A stretch of 64,000 nucleotides of DNA from Aphelocoma coerulescens. Its lineage: Eukaryota; Chordata; Aves; Passeriformes; Corvidae. The stretch is taken from contig NW_027184078.1 of the NCBI RefSeq assembly GCF_041296385.1, forward strand, positions 372,001 to 436,000. Reading direction: 5' to 3'. The translations under genes and the position numbers were made by a program. Position 1 is the stretch's first letter; every line of letters starts with the position of its first letter. This document shows positions 31,982 through 43,030 of this stretch, in pieces. Under the pieces are notes generated by a model. It was not told the DNA's origin, did no database searches, and saw only the letters and a program-made list of their open reading frames with translations.

Positions 31982-32262
31982 TGTTACAGTGGGGATACTG
32001 TAACGCTTATATCAAACCAGGAGTCCCGTGGAAAAGAAATATATATATAGACGGATTCTTGATAGATGTTTCAGAGATGTTTATTTCCCCAGCCGCATGG
32101 CTGGGCTCTGCCGAGGAACCGCTACAGTCACGGGACCTGAGGTCCTTTGCCCGCGCAGGAAACACAAACCAACCAATGGGGAACGAGGCTGACCAGGGGC
32201 AGGGAAACCCCGTGCCTCCCTCAGGGCTCCCAGGGCTACATGGCGGGGGAGGGACCCCGACA
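31982..32262 (-). repeat. 5' LTR of the Y-box element
   Basis: 281 bases, direct repeat of 30058-30338. Immediately inside (minus strand) is TGGTAGAGAATTGTGAGC, where a primer site should be; I could not assign it to a tRNA. Confidence 0.9.
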
Positions 32263-33428
32263 TGAAAGAATATAAAGTTTATTAACAGACCTAAAAGAGG
32301 GAAAAAAAATTATACCACACCTTCAGAACTCTTCTCCTCCTCCCACCTTCCTCCCTTCTCCCACTGACAATGTAAAAAGACAACCCTTAAGATGTTCAGT
32401 CTGTTTATCACTTCCATAATAACCTTTTTCAGTCCATTTAGAAAGAGAAGTCTCTTCTTGCTCGTGCTATGAAAACAGTATCACAACGAGACAGCCACCC
32501 ATTTCCAAATATTGCTCAGTCCATTTAGGAAGAGGTCTCTCTGCTCGTGATGTGAATCCCTTCCCCCCGACCTGCAGCTTTTCCTGCAACTGCTTTCAAG
32601 GGTCCACTCTTGAAGATTTTTGGGGTACAATTTTAAGGTTGAGCCATTCAGAAACAAAAACAGAGGCCCTTCTCCTTCCCTGGGAGGAAAGGTTCTTCCT
32701 CATCTTCATCGTTAGGACTATCTCTGGGAGCATCTTTAGGAACTGAGGTTTTCTCCTTTCCCATTTGGAGCAAAAGTCCTCAACGCTTCCATCTCTCCCT
32801 GTCCAAGCTTCTCATGAAATTACAGCTGCGTCAGCATGTGCATATCTCAGTGCAGGTGCATCTGCTTACGAGTTGAACACTCCACCCCCCATATCTTCAT
32901 GAAATTACAATGGGATACTCTGATATATCATAGCTTCACAATAGACTTTCAGCTTTAAGCATCTACTCTTTTTCTTCCCTCAGGTTTTCAGCTCTTCAGA
33001 GCAATAGACGGGTTAATCTCACCTCAGCCTTGCAGCTGGAATGCGTCTTATCGCTGTTGGTCACGAAGCTGAAATCTTGGCCGCAGTGGGGGGGGGGAGG
33101 GGGGGTAGGGTCCCGGGGGGTGGGGTCCCACAGCCCTGGGGGGGGTCATCCTGGAGCCGTGGCCCGGCCCGGCCTGGCCCGAGCAGGGGCCGGGCCCACT
33201 GGCCCCCGCATGGGCACCGCAGCCACCTCTCCCAGCACCAGAAATGAGAGAGAGCCTGGGGGGGCAAATTTGTCTATTCTTAAGTGTGTATCACAGAGGC
33301 AGTCACAACTTTAAGTGGCTCAAAGAATTGTCCATATTCAAACTGGCCATCTGATAGGTCCTGTCAGGTCATAGAGGAAGCTGTAAGGAGAACCTCACTT
33401 CCGAGACTCAGCTTGCTAACCTATGACA

Positions 33429-34800
33429 CTTATTTAACTGTTATTAAAGACCAAAACACTTATAACAAGGAGGAGATCGGGTTCCCGGGTTTCCCCTGAG
33501 GCACCCAAGCAGATGGTGAAGGTCCCTCCCAGTGAGGTCGGGTGTTGAAAGGTCCCGGTTGAACAACCACCAGCACAGGCTCACCCACAGTATGGAGAAG
33601 CAGTGAAGGAAAAACTCTGCAGAAGCAGGGAATTCTCTCTGCAGCAGCAGTCCCACACCAAAACCACAACTCCAGCCCTCTGAGCTGGACAAGACTCCTC
33701 CTCCATAGCTAAGAGACTGCTGCCACTGCACCGCTTCCCCCCTCCCCTCAAGAACCATTTCAATGGAATTTGAAGAAGCCCAGCCACAGCCAGGGGATTT
33801 TTTGTCTCTTGTGTCTGTTCATCATCTCTGAGGCAACCAATGGGAGAAAAATTCCCTGAGAGACAGAAAAAAGAAGAAAAACCCTAATCTTCAACAATCC
33901 TCCTGCTTCAGCCCCAGCCAACAAGGCAGCAGGTAACATCAGCTAGTACCTGTCACTTTATCATCCCTCTTCCGATTTCCTGGCCCTCATTTTCTTGCTC
34001 TTTTACCTCTCTTTCTTCACCCCAGTGGCTAATTTTCAGGCCCAATTTTGCTACAGCTATATCCAGAAATTGTTGTTCTAGTATATAGAAAAATCTCGAG
34101 TATTCAGATGTTTCCTTTGTGAAAAACAGGAAAGAAAGAAGTAAAGAAGGAGGAACAATAATCAGGCTTAAATGGCAGCAGAAATGTGAGCTGGTCCTTT
34201 CTGAACATTGTGCTGGTTTGCCCTGTTCCCGTGAGCAAGGACTCAACAAGGGCCTCATGGCAATAAAACTTTGTGAGCCCAAGTCAGGTGTCTGTGTCTG
34301 TATCACCCTCGCAGGGTGAGCGATACATTCAGATGCTCCATTTCTCCTCAGGTGGATTCGCTGTCTGGGAGGTAGAGCAGCAGCGTTCTGGAAGGAAAAC
34401 AGCCAGTCTGAGCACAGCTCCAAAGAGGGGACACAGGGAATGAGCATTCCAAGCTGCAGGCACTCCTGGCCTCTGGGTTCAGAACTGGAAACAATCCCAG
34501 GGTGGGTTTTCCATCCCAGCAGAGCTCTGCCCCTTCATTGTGTGCCTGCAATGTGGAGGCTGCTGCTGTTCTTTCAAAAGGTGTTGATGTGGATGAAGTC
34601 CTCCAGGACAGAGGAGGGACCTTGAGCTTCCCCAGGTGTTTTTCACAGAGACAGTCCATGGGTGGGGGTCACTGGATCCATGGCCAGGCATGGCCATGGC
34701 TGCAATGGAGCTTGAGACAAAAACACCTCTCACACAACTCAGACAGAGACTCAAGGCCCAAGCTTGAGCTTAAATGGAGCTTCTGGAATCTAAATGGAGC
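33429..34800. other. Non-coding stretch; possible LTR end
   Basis: No coding exon recognised. A GGCAATAAAACTTTGTGAGCC block (about 34258) followed by TGTCTGTGTCTGTATCACC resembles an R-U5 end of an LTR. The left arm of the inverted repeat may begin within this stretch, since the right arm runs off the window. Confidence 0.4.
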
Positions 34801-36514
34801 TCCTGAAGCTTAAATGGATTTTCAGGCTATGTGGATGAAAGCCCCAACCTAGGAATATTGCTCTCCTCTTGGTTGTTAACCAGCCCTCAATCCTATAGGA
34901 TCAGAGACCACAGAGTTTCCAGTGAAAACACTTTGGAGAGCCAGCACAGCCCAAGTTTGTGCCTTAGCTACATTTTACTAATCCCTTCTGCTCCCACCTT
35001 ATGTACCAGAGTGACCAAAATCTGGAAGATGGCACAAAAATGAGGAGCACTGATAAAACATCAAGATCAGGGCATGCTTTTGGCCTAAAGCCAAAAGTCC
35101 AGGAGCTGGAAACACGGATATTTCCTTGAGGGAAGTGCTGACACTTGCACATGTCTGGCTGGGGCCCTTCCCCACTTCTGTGGTTTGGCTTTCTGGAACA
35201 TGCCAGTTAAAGAAGGGCTTTCTTGGGACAGAAATCTGCCAAAAAGGCCAAAGCAGAGCAGACAGGGCTTTACACTCTTCAGCTACACCTGCTGTGGGAG
35301 GACAAGGTGGGATGGGGCTGTCCCTGCTGCTCTTGCACTTTGTGCTGCTGAGGAAGCTGAAGCCAGAACTGCCAGACCAAGCCCTGCTTCCCAAAGGTCG
35401 ATGGTTGCTGTAGGGTTGAACCCACAGAAAACCGGGGATCCTTTATTCTTCTCCTTTTAGACAATGCCTGAACTGCACCATCAGAGCTGTTCTGGGGCAG
35501 AAAAGGGCTGAAAGGGGAATAACTCAAACAAACTGTGAGGAGAACACTGGGAGCCAACGCAAGGGAAAGAAAAGGTGTGAAGATTGAGCTCCTAGGCATG
35601 GACCAAGAGTGCCCTGGAGAGACAAGCAGATCAGAGGATCCCCAGCAGCACTCCCAGGAGTCCAGAAGGGCTCTCCTTGGAATGGTCTGAGATGAGATCC
35701 CACTGTCTCTGGGGTCTCTCCCATTCTACTTTGTCCTCTTGTGATGTCAGTGGCCAGTCTGACCAGGGCTGAAGACCTCCTGCAACTTGTTGTGTCTTCA
35801 ATGGGAACACGTAGAAGGATGCAGGAGCTGGAGGTGAGGAGAGGAATCTCAGAGAATATCCAGAGGGCACAGGCAGGTTTTGAGGTGAGATTGACACCAG
35901 AGCTGGTGACAGTTCAAGGACAGGGCACTTGCTTGGATGCATTTTGGGTGGAGATATTTTGGCGTTCTCTAATTTGGCTGATGCACCATTTCTGAAAATA
36001 AAGTGACTTTCCAGGCTGTCCCTTGGACAGGCAGCTCACCCAGCATGCCTGCTTGTCCCAGAAAGAGCAGTGGCAAGGAGCACTGAGCAAGCAGGAGATT
36101 CCAGTGCCAGGTCCTGGTTCTCACCCTCCAGCCCCACATAGTTCAAAATAGCCTTTGGATAACACCTAAACACAATTCCTTGTAACCTCCTTGACCAGAG
36201 CAGAGCCTCCAGGGCTTCAGATCTTCCCTGCTCTGCTCATTTGAACACAGAGACTCAGACACCTGTTTTCCCCCCAGCAGCAGCCCAGCAAGGCATGGGG
36301 GTTTCTCTGAAAGCAGCTGTGGCTGTTGGTCAGGGGCCCTTGCTGGGGCTTTGTTCTTTCCCACACCTGCAGTAAGTGCTGGGACATGACCTTCAGCCAG
36401 GCTGGGTGAAGACCCTGCAGAAACCTTCTGCCCCTTCCCACCTGCTGTGAGACCTTGCTCAGGCTCCAAATGCCAGTCTGGAGAGGCCCAGGACACTGCC
36501 AGGGTGTGCATTGT
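34801..36514. other. Left-arm non-coding sequence
   Basis: No gene recognised. Matches 62287-64000 in reverse, and partly 15330-15750 in the third copy. Conserved open frames are shadows kept by recent duplication. Confidence 0.6.
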
Positions 36515-37755
36515 TGTCATAGGTGAGCAAGCATAGTCTTGGAGGTGATGTTCTCGCAAAGGACTGCTTACAGCTTTCCCCATGACCTGACAGAACCCAT
36601 CAGATGGCCAGTTTGAATATGGACAATTCTTTAAAGCAAATTAAAATTGTGACCGCCTCTGTGATCCACACTTAAGAATAGACAACCCCCCCAAATCTCT
36701 CTGTTGTTTCTCATGCTGCGACAGGTGGCTGCGGGCCCCGTGCCACGGCCATCCTGGAGCTGATGGGCCCAGTTCCACCCATGGAACGCCCCCAAAGCCC
36801 TGCTGTGGGCTGCCCGACCAGCTCAGCTCCCCGCTTTCTACTGGGATAAGCTTCATTCCAGCTGCAAGGTCGAGGTGAGATTAACACTTTTATTGCTGTG
36901 AAGAGCTGAAAACCTGAGGGAAGAAAAAGAGTAGATGCTTAAAGCTGAAAGTCTGTTGTGAAGCTATGATATATCAGAGTATCCCCTTGTAATTTCATGA
37001 AGATATGGGGGGTGGAGTGTTCAACTTGTAAGCAAAAGCACCTGTGCTGAGATAGGCAGATGCTGACACAGCTGTAATTTCATGAGAAGTTTGGACAGGG
37101 ACAGATGGACCAGATGAGGACTTTTGCTCCAAATGGGAAAGGAGAAAACCTCAGTTCCTAAAGATGCTCCCAGAGATAGTCCTAACGATGAAGATGAGGA
37201 AGAACCTTTCCTCCCAGGGAAGGAGAAGGGCCTCTGTTTTTGTTTCTGAATGGCTCAACCTTAAAATTATACCCCAAAAATCTTCAAGAGTGGACCCTTG
37301 AAAGCAGTTGTGGGAAAAGCTGCAAGTCGGGGGAAGGGACTCACATGTGAGCAGAGAGACTCCTCTTCCTAAATGGACTGAACAATATTTGGAAGTGGGC
37401 AGCTGTCTCGTTGTGATACTGTTTTCATAGCACGAGCAAGAAGAGACTTCTCTTTCTAAATGGACTGAAAAAGGTTATTATGGAAGTGATAAACAGACTG
37501 AACATCGTAAGGGTTGGCTTTTTACGTTGTCAGGAGGGAGAAGGGAGGAAGGTGGGAGGAGGAGAAGAGTTCTGAAGGTGTGGTATAATTTTTTTTCCCT
37601 CTTTTAGGTCTGTTAATAAACTTTATATTCTTTCAAGTTTGGTGCCTGCTTTGCATTTCTCCTAATTCTTATCTCACAGAAGATAAAGAGTAATGAGTAT
37701 TTTGAACCAAACCACAACACTAAACTGGTGTTTCAGCCAAACCGAACCCGCTACA
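36515..37755 (+). mobile_element. Long LTR-like element, copy C (left arm)
   Basis: TGTCATAGG at the start, GCTACA at the end, AATAAA at about 37615. ATTGT at 36510-36514 and at 37756-37760 is an exact 5-bp duplication. The uninterrupted site is preserved in the third copy near 15310-15325 (reverse of GCATTGTATCTGCC). It contains TGGTGTTTCAGCC near its 3' end, the diverged primer-like 18-mer. Confidence 0.85.
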
Positions 37756-40694
37756 ATTGTATCTGCCTGAGCTGCACAGGGCTCTGGATTCAGGGGCTCT
37801 GGCCCCATGCAGGGAGCTTTGCCATGTCCTGTGTCTCTGGCTGAATGGCAGTGAAATTCCTGGCTGCAGCACAGGAAGCCATGGGAATCCTACCCTGAAA
37901 GATCCAGTGCTGTGCATGGAGGTTTCTGGTGGCACTTGGGTGTGGTGTGGGTGTCGAGGAGATCGCATGCCCAGGTGTGATCAGCTGGACACAAGGCTTA
38001 CAGGAGACACACAGTTTTCTGCAGCAGCTGAACATGGGGCTTGAAGCAGGAAAAGTTTTACTTTCACATGCATGCTGGCTGGGAACAGTGAGAGGTTTTG
38101 TAAACAAATCTTTTATCTTGCACCTGCAAGATTGTTATGCAGCTTGTTATGTTACTGATTGGAGAAATATTTTGAAATGGGTGTTGTAGGGTTTAACCAA
38201 TCATTCTAAGAGGTGGATGGTCAAAGGACCAATAACCTTATGCCTTTCAAATGAACCAGATTGTATAAACAAGTTTGGAAATTAATAAATAATCCCATCC
38301 CTTTCCTGGACTGAAGTCTATGTTGTTTCTCTCACCATCCCTAGTACAACAGTGGCACCCAGGCTCCTGCCCACTGCTTCAGGAACTCCCAGCAGCACCT
38401 TCCACTGTTCTCCTCTGATTCCCAACAAAGTCAGCATGAGGATGAGCAGGAGAGCCAAGCTGAGCCAGGTTCATCCCTGCTGGAGCTGCATGGCTTGGGG
38501 ACCCCTGTCCCAGGGACCTGAGCCCACCTGTGCCTCTGTGCTGACACCACCTGAGAACTGAGCGGGGAGAGCAGCTGGAGTTCCAGGCACACCTGAGTGG
38601 AGAGGGAGATTTCTGTGGGGTGGGATAGGCAGAACAGGAGCTGATAACTGGGGCAGGATGGAGCTGTGAGAGGGGTGGGCAGAGGAGGACCCACCCATAG
38701 CAATGATGCAAGGACTTGTTGTGCCATGGCAGAGCTTTGGGAGTGCAGGTGTGTGGAGACCTACAGAGAGTGTTCTGCCTTTCTGCTGTTGTGTCTCTGT
38801 CTGCCATAAGATTTTGGAAAAAGCTGTGGAGATGAGAAGCTCTCAGCAGTTTCTCCTGCATTATCTCATCCTTCTTTGTTTTAATAAAATTTTCTATTCT
38901 TTCTATAATTGAATCTTCATACTTTTCATCTCATAATTCTTTAGAAATCTTTTTGAATTCTTTAGAATTCTTTTCATTCACTGTACAGACTTGGAATGAT
39001 GGCGTAAATGAAATAAACACTCACAATTAAAAACGTGGAAAACAGAAAATTAATAGCAGAAAAATGAAGAGATAGCAATTGTTAGAGGTCACTATTAATG
39101 GAATTTATTGTAGTAATTGAACGTTTGGTAATATTTAAAATTTCACAGTGACTCAGGTCTTTTTTTCTCACAGCAACACCAGAGCCAAGGCAGCTCGTTC
39201 CCTGGCTGGAAGCTCTGCTCTCAAGCTGCAGGGCACAGCACAGCCCCGCTGCTGTGGTTTTCCTCCCCACACTCACAGGCTGCACAAACACAGCAAAGCA
39301 GAGAGGAAACCTCTGCAAGGGGCTCCTCCTGCACAGCTCCTCTCCCCCAAGGCAATTCCTGCCCTGGGGACTGTTGCACACCCTGGCTGAGCTTGCAGGT
39401 ACCTCTGGAATTCCTCTGCTCCAACCCCACTGCTCCAGTCGGGCTGATTGCAGGTGCTTGCCCAGGATCAGGTACATCCAATGCAGCTGCCTACCTCAAC
39501 AATCAAGTTTCCAAACTTTTCATGTGGTTCTCTAAATCTGCCCTGAGTGACTCCCCTGGCTTCAAGTTTCTGTTCCAAAATTCCTGTGGGGCAATGGAGA
39601 CCCTTAAAATAGAAACATCCTGGCTCACCAACCTGAAAAGCATCTCAAAGTGCCCTGAGCACAAACCCGTGGGTGAGGCAGCTCTCCTGTGGAGCAGAGC
39701 TGTGCCATTCTGGGGCTCCATGGATGGACAGCCCGGGGCAGCTCTGCTGTCACCAGAGGTTTGTGTGTGAGCAGCTGAGTCCAGCACCCACTGTCCTTAC
39801 CATGAGCTCAGGACAAATGAAAACAACAGGCTTGGGGTTAACACATCTTCACTTCTGCACTTCTAGGTTAAAACACACTTTTCTCAGATTTAATTTGTTC
39901 TGGTTGTTGTTTCCTCTCTCATGATGTTCCCAATATCAGCTGTGAACTGGGAGGGAGGAAAGACTCTGGTCCTTCCCAGTTCACACAGAATGGCTTTTCC
40001 CTTGGAACAGAGAAATGAAGGGCTGGACTCTGGTCACAGACCTTTAGCAGTGCCCTGATGGTCAGTCCCTGCCCTGAGAGAGCCTCCTCTGCTCTCACAG
40101 TTGGCAGAACTGCACCCATGAGGAGAAAACCAGCCCTGCAAAGCCCAGCTCTGTCAGTGAGACAAGCCCATACAGCTGTGGTGAATGTGCACAGCCCCAG
40201 AACCTCCTCCCTGAGGACACTTTGCTGTCAGAGGGGGAGATCAGAGCAGGATGGTCAGTGCTGGCCTGAGTGGCCACAGGGGTCCAGCAGCTCTCTCCAG
40301 CCTCCCCCAAAGTGGTGCCCTGGTTTGACCTCATGGCTGCACGTCCCCCAAAGTGGCACAGCTGGAACAGTCCAAGAGCTCTCTCAAGTCCTTACTGAGT
40401 ATCTCCAGATCTCCCACACATTGAGCAGCAGAGACATAAGGGCAGTTCAGAGCTATGGAAAAAGTAAAAATCCAAATAATGTTCTAAGGAGATGGCTCCA
40501 GAGTGCCTGTATTACCAGCACTGTCACTTGTGTCTGTGTTGAGCTTGGCCAAAATGGGTTTGACTTCGGGTGTGGGGAAGGGCCCTTGCATTTGTGGTGC
40601 AGAGAAAAAGCAACCTCTGTTCTGTGCTCAAGGTAAAGAGGCACCTCAAGGGAAGAACTGCTAAAGCAAACATCAGCGTTTTGGACATAAGGAA
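37756..40694. other. Left-arm non-coding sequence with an LTR-like insert
   Basis: About 38056-38350 has CCAAT boxes (38197, 38230), TTGTATAAAC (about 38272), AATAAATAA (about 38283) and an end CTAGTACAACA, in LTR order. Both arms have it; the third copy has unrelated sequence of about 490 bases at that place. The rest (39.1-40.6 kb) has no recognisable gene. Confidence 0.45.
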
Positions 40695-41590
40695 TGTCTT
40701 GGTTTGAAAGACAGGTGTCTGCTAAGGAAGGCAGGAGCCTCCCTTGGAATGGAGAATATGATCCCCCTTCCCTCCAAATTATTATAACTTCAAAATTAAG
40801 GGGCTTTTAGGCAAAGATATGGGAAAAGGAGTAACAGTTCTGTACTAATATATCTGTCTCAAGACAAACAAACAACAACGATGGCAGCCACAACAAACAG
40901 AACCAGAGTCCCAGGAACAGCCTTGTCCCGGCCACAGGCACTTTCCCCCCGGTGCAGTTCCGCTCACGGCCAGCAGGGGCGCTGGTGGCTCCCGGCCGGG
41001 CAGGGCGGGTGCGATGGCTCCCCCGCGGCTGCAGGGGGCGCTGTGGCGCGGGTCCGGCCGCCTCTCTCCGTGTGGGCGATGGCGGGCACAGCCGGCAGGA
41101 AGGGATGGAGAAGGAACTTCCTTTACGAACCCCATGGGGAAGCCGATCCCTGTGCCCCCTCTGGATAGTAAAAGGAGCTGTAGCACGAACCTCAGGAGAA
41201 GCACGCTGGAACAGCAGGACCTCCCGGCAGGCAGAGAGTGAACAGCTGCAGTGTCGCACAAACGCGGAGCAGACGGCAGAGGCACGGCAGGGGTTGGGCA
41301 GCAGCAGCAGCCCGGCTCTGGGACACGGCAGAGAGAGACTCCCCGGGATTTCTCATCGGTGCTGGCTGGAACCTGGGTCTGGGCTGTGCAGAGGGGGGCG
41401 GTCCCTGGCGGGAAGTGGGGTGTTCCCGGGTCCTGGGGGGCACACACTGGCTCTGGGCTTCCCGACAGCAGAGCAGTGAGAGAAGCCAAGCCAGCAAGCT
41501 CAGTGGCAGTGCCAAAGCAAAAAAAAACCAAAAAGAAGCAGGCAAAACCCACAGGAACAGCAGGATCTCTGGCCTGAGATACCGGCCATG
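40695..41590 (+). mobile_element. LTR-like element beginning TGTCTTGGTTT, copy 2 (left arm)
   Basis: Same family as 23763-24570. Starts TGTCTTGGTTTGAAAGACAGG; internal part is CpG-rich. Mirrored in the right arm, where it starts at 58110 on the minus strand. The 300-codon antisense frame over it is a GC-rich artefact. Confidence 0.55.
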
Positions 41591-41775
41591 TGTGTCTCGT
41601 CAAAGAGCCCATGCTGGAAGAGAGGGGCTGCCTTTTGCACCGCCCCCAACGCCCTCCAGAAACGCTGGCTTGGCTCTGGAACATCGTGATAGCCCCAGAG
41701 CCAGGGAGGATGGGGGTGGGGACAGCTGCCACCCCTGGCCACAAACAAAACAAAACAGATTAAACCTCCACAAAT

Positions 41776-41900
41776 GGGATGGGATGGGATGGGATGGGAT
41801 GGGATGGGATGGGATGGGATGGGATGGGATGGGATGGGATGGGATGGGATGGGATGGGATGGGATGGGATGGGATGGGATGGGATGGGATGGGATGGGAT
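41776..41900. repeat. (GGGAT)25 pentanucleotide array, left arm
   Basis: Twenty-five uninterrupted GGGAT units. The mirrored array in the right arm has 14. Confidence 0.97.
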
Positions 41901-43030
41901 AAGACATCATCCCCAACACAAGGAACCTCTAGAAAATCTGGCTCGGACATCAAAGTGCCTCAGCAAAATGCATGCAAAGGACATAGATGCAATCCTCTTT
42001 AAGAGGAACTTGGATAGAGGGGTGTCCAAGGCAATCTGAGCAGGAAAGGATTTGGGTCCCCCTTGATGAGCAGTTTTATATGAGACCCACAGTTCACAGT
42101 CAGTGAAAGTCAGCACAACATCTGAGCAGTTGGGAGCACAAGAAAAAAACATCATTTCCTATTTGTTTGTCAATCTAATGAAGTGAAAGATGGAGTGCAA
42201 AAAGGCAGGAGGGGTGAATCCAAGGGAATGACAGCTGCAGAAACTGTGCATACATCTCCTTGGTCCAGGCTGACAGCTCCTGGTGGCTCCTGTGGGGAGG
42301 GGATGGAGCAGGTGGCACTGCAAATGTCATGCACAGGGATGTTTTGGTCTCAGTGAATTTCACAGTCCAGACATGTCTGACTCTCCCAGTCCTGGAACAA
42401 GGAGATATCCTGCCATGTTGTCCCTCCAGCAGATATTGGAGCTGTGGAAATTCCCCACAAGGACCAGGCCCTGTGAACGTGAAGCTGCTCCTGTCTGTCA
42501 GTAGAGGCCTCATCCCCTTGTTCTCCCTGCTCAGAAGGTCTGGAGCAGACTCTCACTCTAATATCACCTGGAGCTCTGCTCTCTTTAATCCTCACCCAGG
42601 AGCTCTCCCTTGGCTCCTCAGCCATCCTCAGGGAGCTCCATGCAATCCAGGTTCTCTCTCATATCTGGCAGAAGAGCTGGGAGCAGCAGTGAGGAGAGGG
42701 CAGAGCAGGGTGGAGGCCAAGTGTCAGGAGGGCTTTGCAGGGAGGAGGCTGCCCCAGAGGGACAGGCACACACGGCTCGTGCTCTGGGCTCGCAGGGTGC
42801 GGAAATGAAAGCGGGGGCTCTGCAGGCGCAGTGGCCACAGCGGGGATGAGGCAGGGCCCCCACTGGCCACAGCTGCTCAGTGTGGGAAGGTCCTTCCACC
42901 CTCAAAGATGCAGCAGGACCAGTCCCAGGCACGCTGCAAGCCCCGGGCCAGGCAGCTCTTGAAGCGCTGGGCAGAGCTCAGCCCACAGCAGACGCTGCAA
43001 GGAGAGGCTGTGGCTGCAGTGCCTCAAACA
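41901..43030. other. 5' flank of the left receptor gene
   Basis: No coding exon. Probably holds the promoter and 5' UTR; the part at 42718-42960 is the piece also found at 19945-20190. No convincing TATA box was seen. Confidence 0.5.

Larger units (their letters stand above)
30058..32262 (-). mobile_element. LTR element carrying a Y-box cold-shock gene
   Basis: Two direct 281-bp repeats (30058-30338 and 31982-32262) bound 1643 bp of interior. On the minus strand the LTR reads TGTCGGGG ... CTGTAACA. TGAAAG flanks the whole (30052-30057, 32263-32268), an exact 6-bp target duplication inside LTR copy B. A purine tract (AAACGGGGGAAA, minus strand) adjoins the 3' LTR. No gag, pro, pol or env was recognised; the interior holds an unknown 5' ORF, a GC-rich stretch and a cold-shock-domain frame. 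The LTRs differ at roughly ten bases plus a few indels (about 3-4% by eye), so it is older than the gag/env ERV. Confidence 0.88.
25156..33428 (-). mobile_element. Long LTR-like element, copy B, split by three nested insertions
   Basis: It reads TGTAGAGGGTTGGGTTTGTAACC at its left end and GCTTGCTAACCTATGACA at its right end, matching copies A, C and D. Between them lie three later elements: 25179-29508, 29598-30024 and 30058-32262. Removing them and one copy of each 6-bp duplication leaves about 1.29 kb, the size of the intact copies. The outer flanks are CTTGT (25151-25155) and CTTAT (33429-33433), a 5-bp duplication with one change. Confidence 0.8.

Noticed and set aside
31982..31999. Named primer tRNA for the Y-box element
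   Set aside because: The sequence inside the 5' LTR starts with TGG as expected but I could not match it to a tRNA I know, so none is claimed.
40845..41753. 302-codon minus-strand ORF (and its mirror in the right arm)
   Set aside because: Covers a CpG-rich LTR-like element and a simple repeat; composition cysteine/proline/serine-rich, no domain.
41776..41900. Telomere-like repeat
   Set aside because: The unit is GGGAT, not TTAGGG, and occurs as a single microsatellite in each arm.
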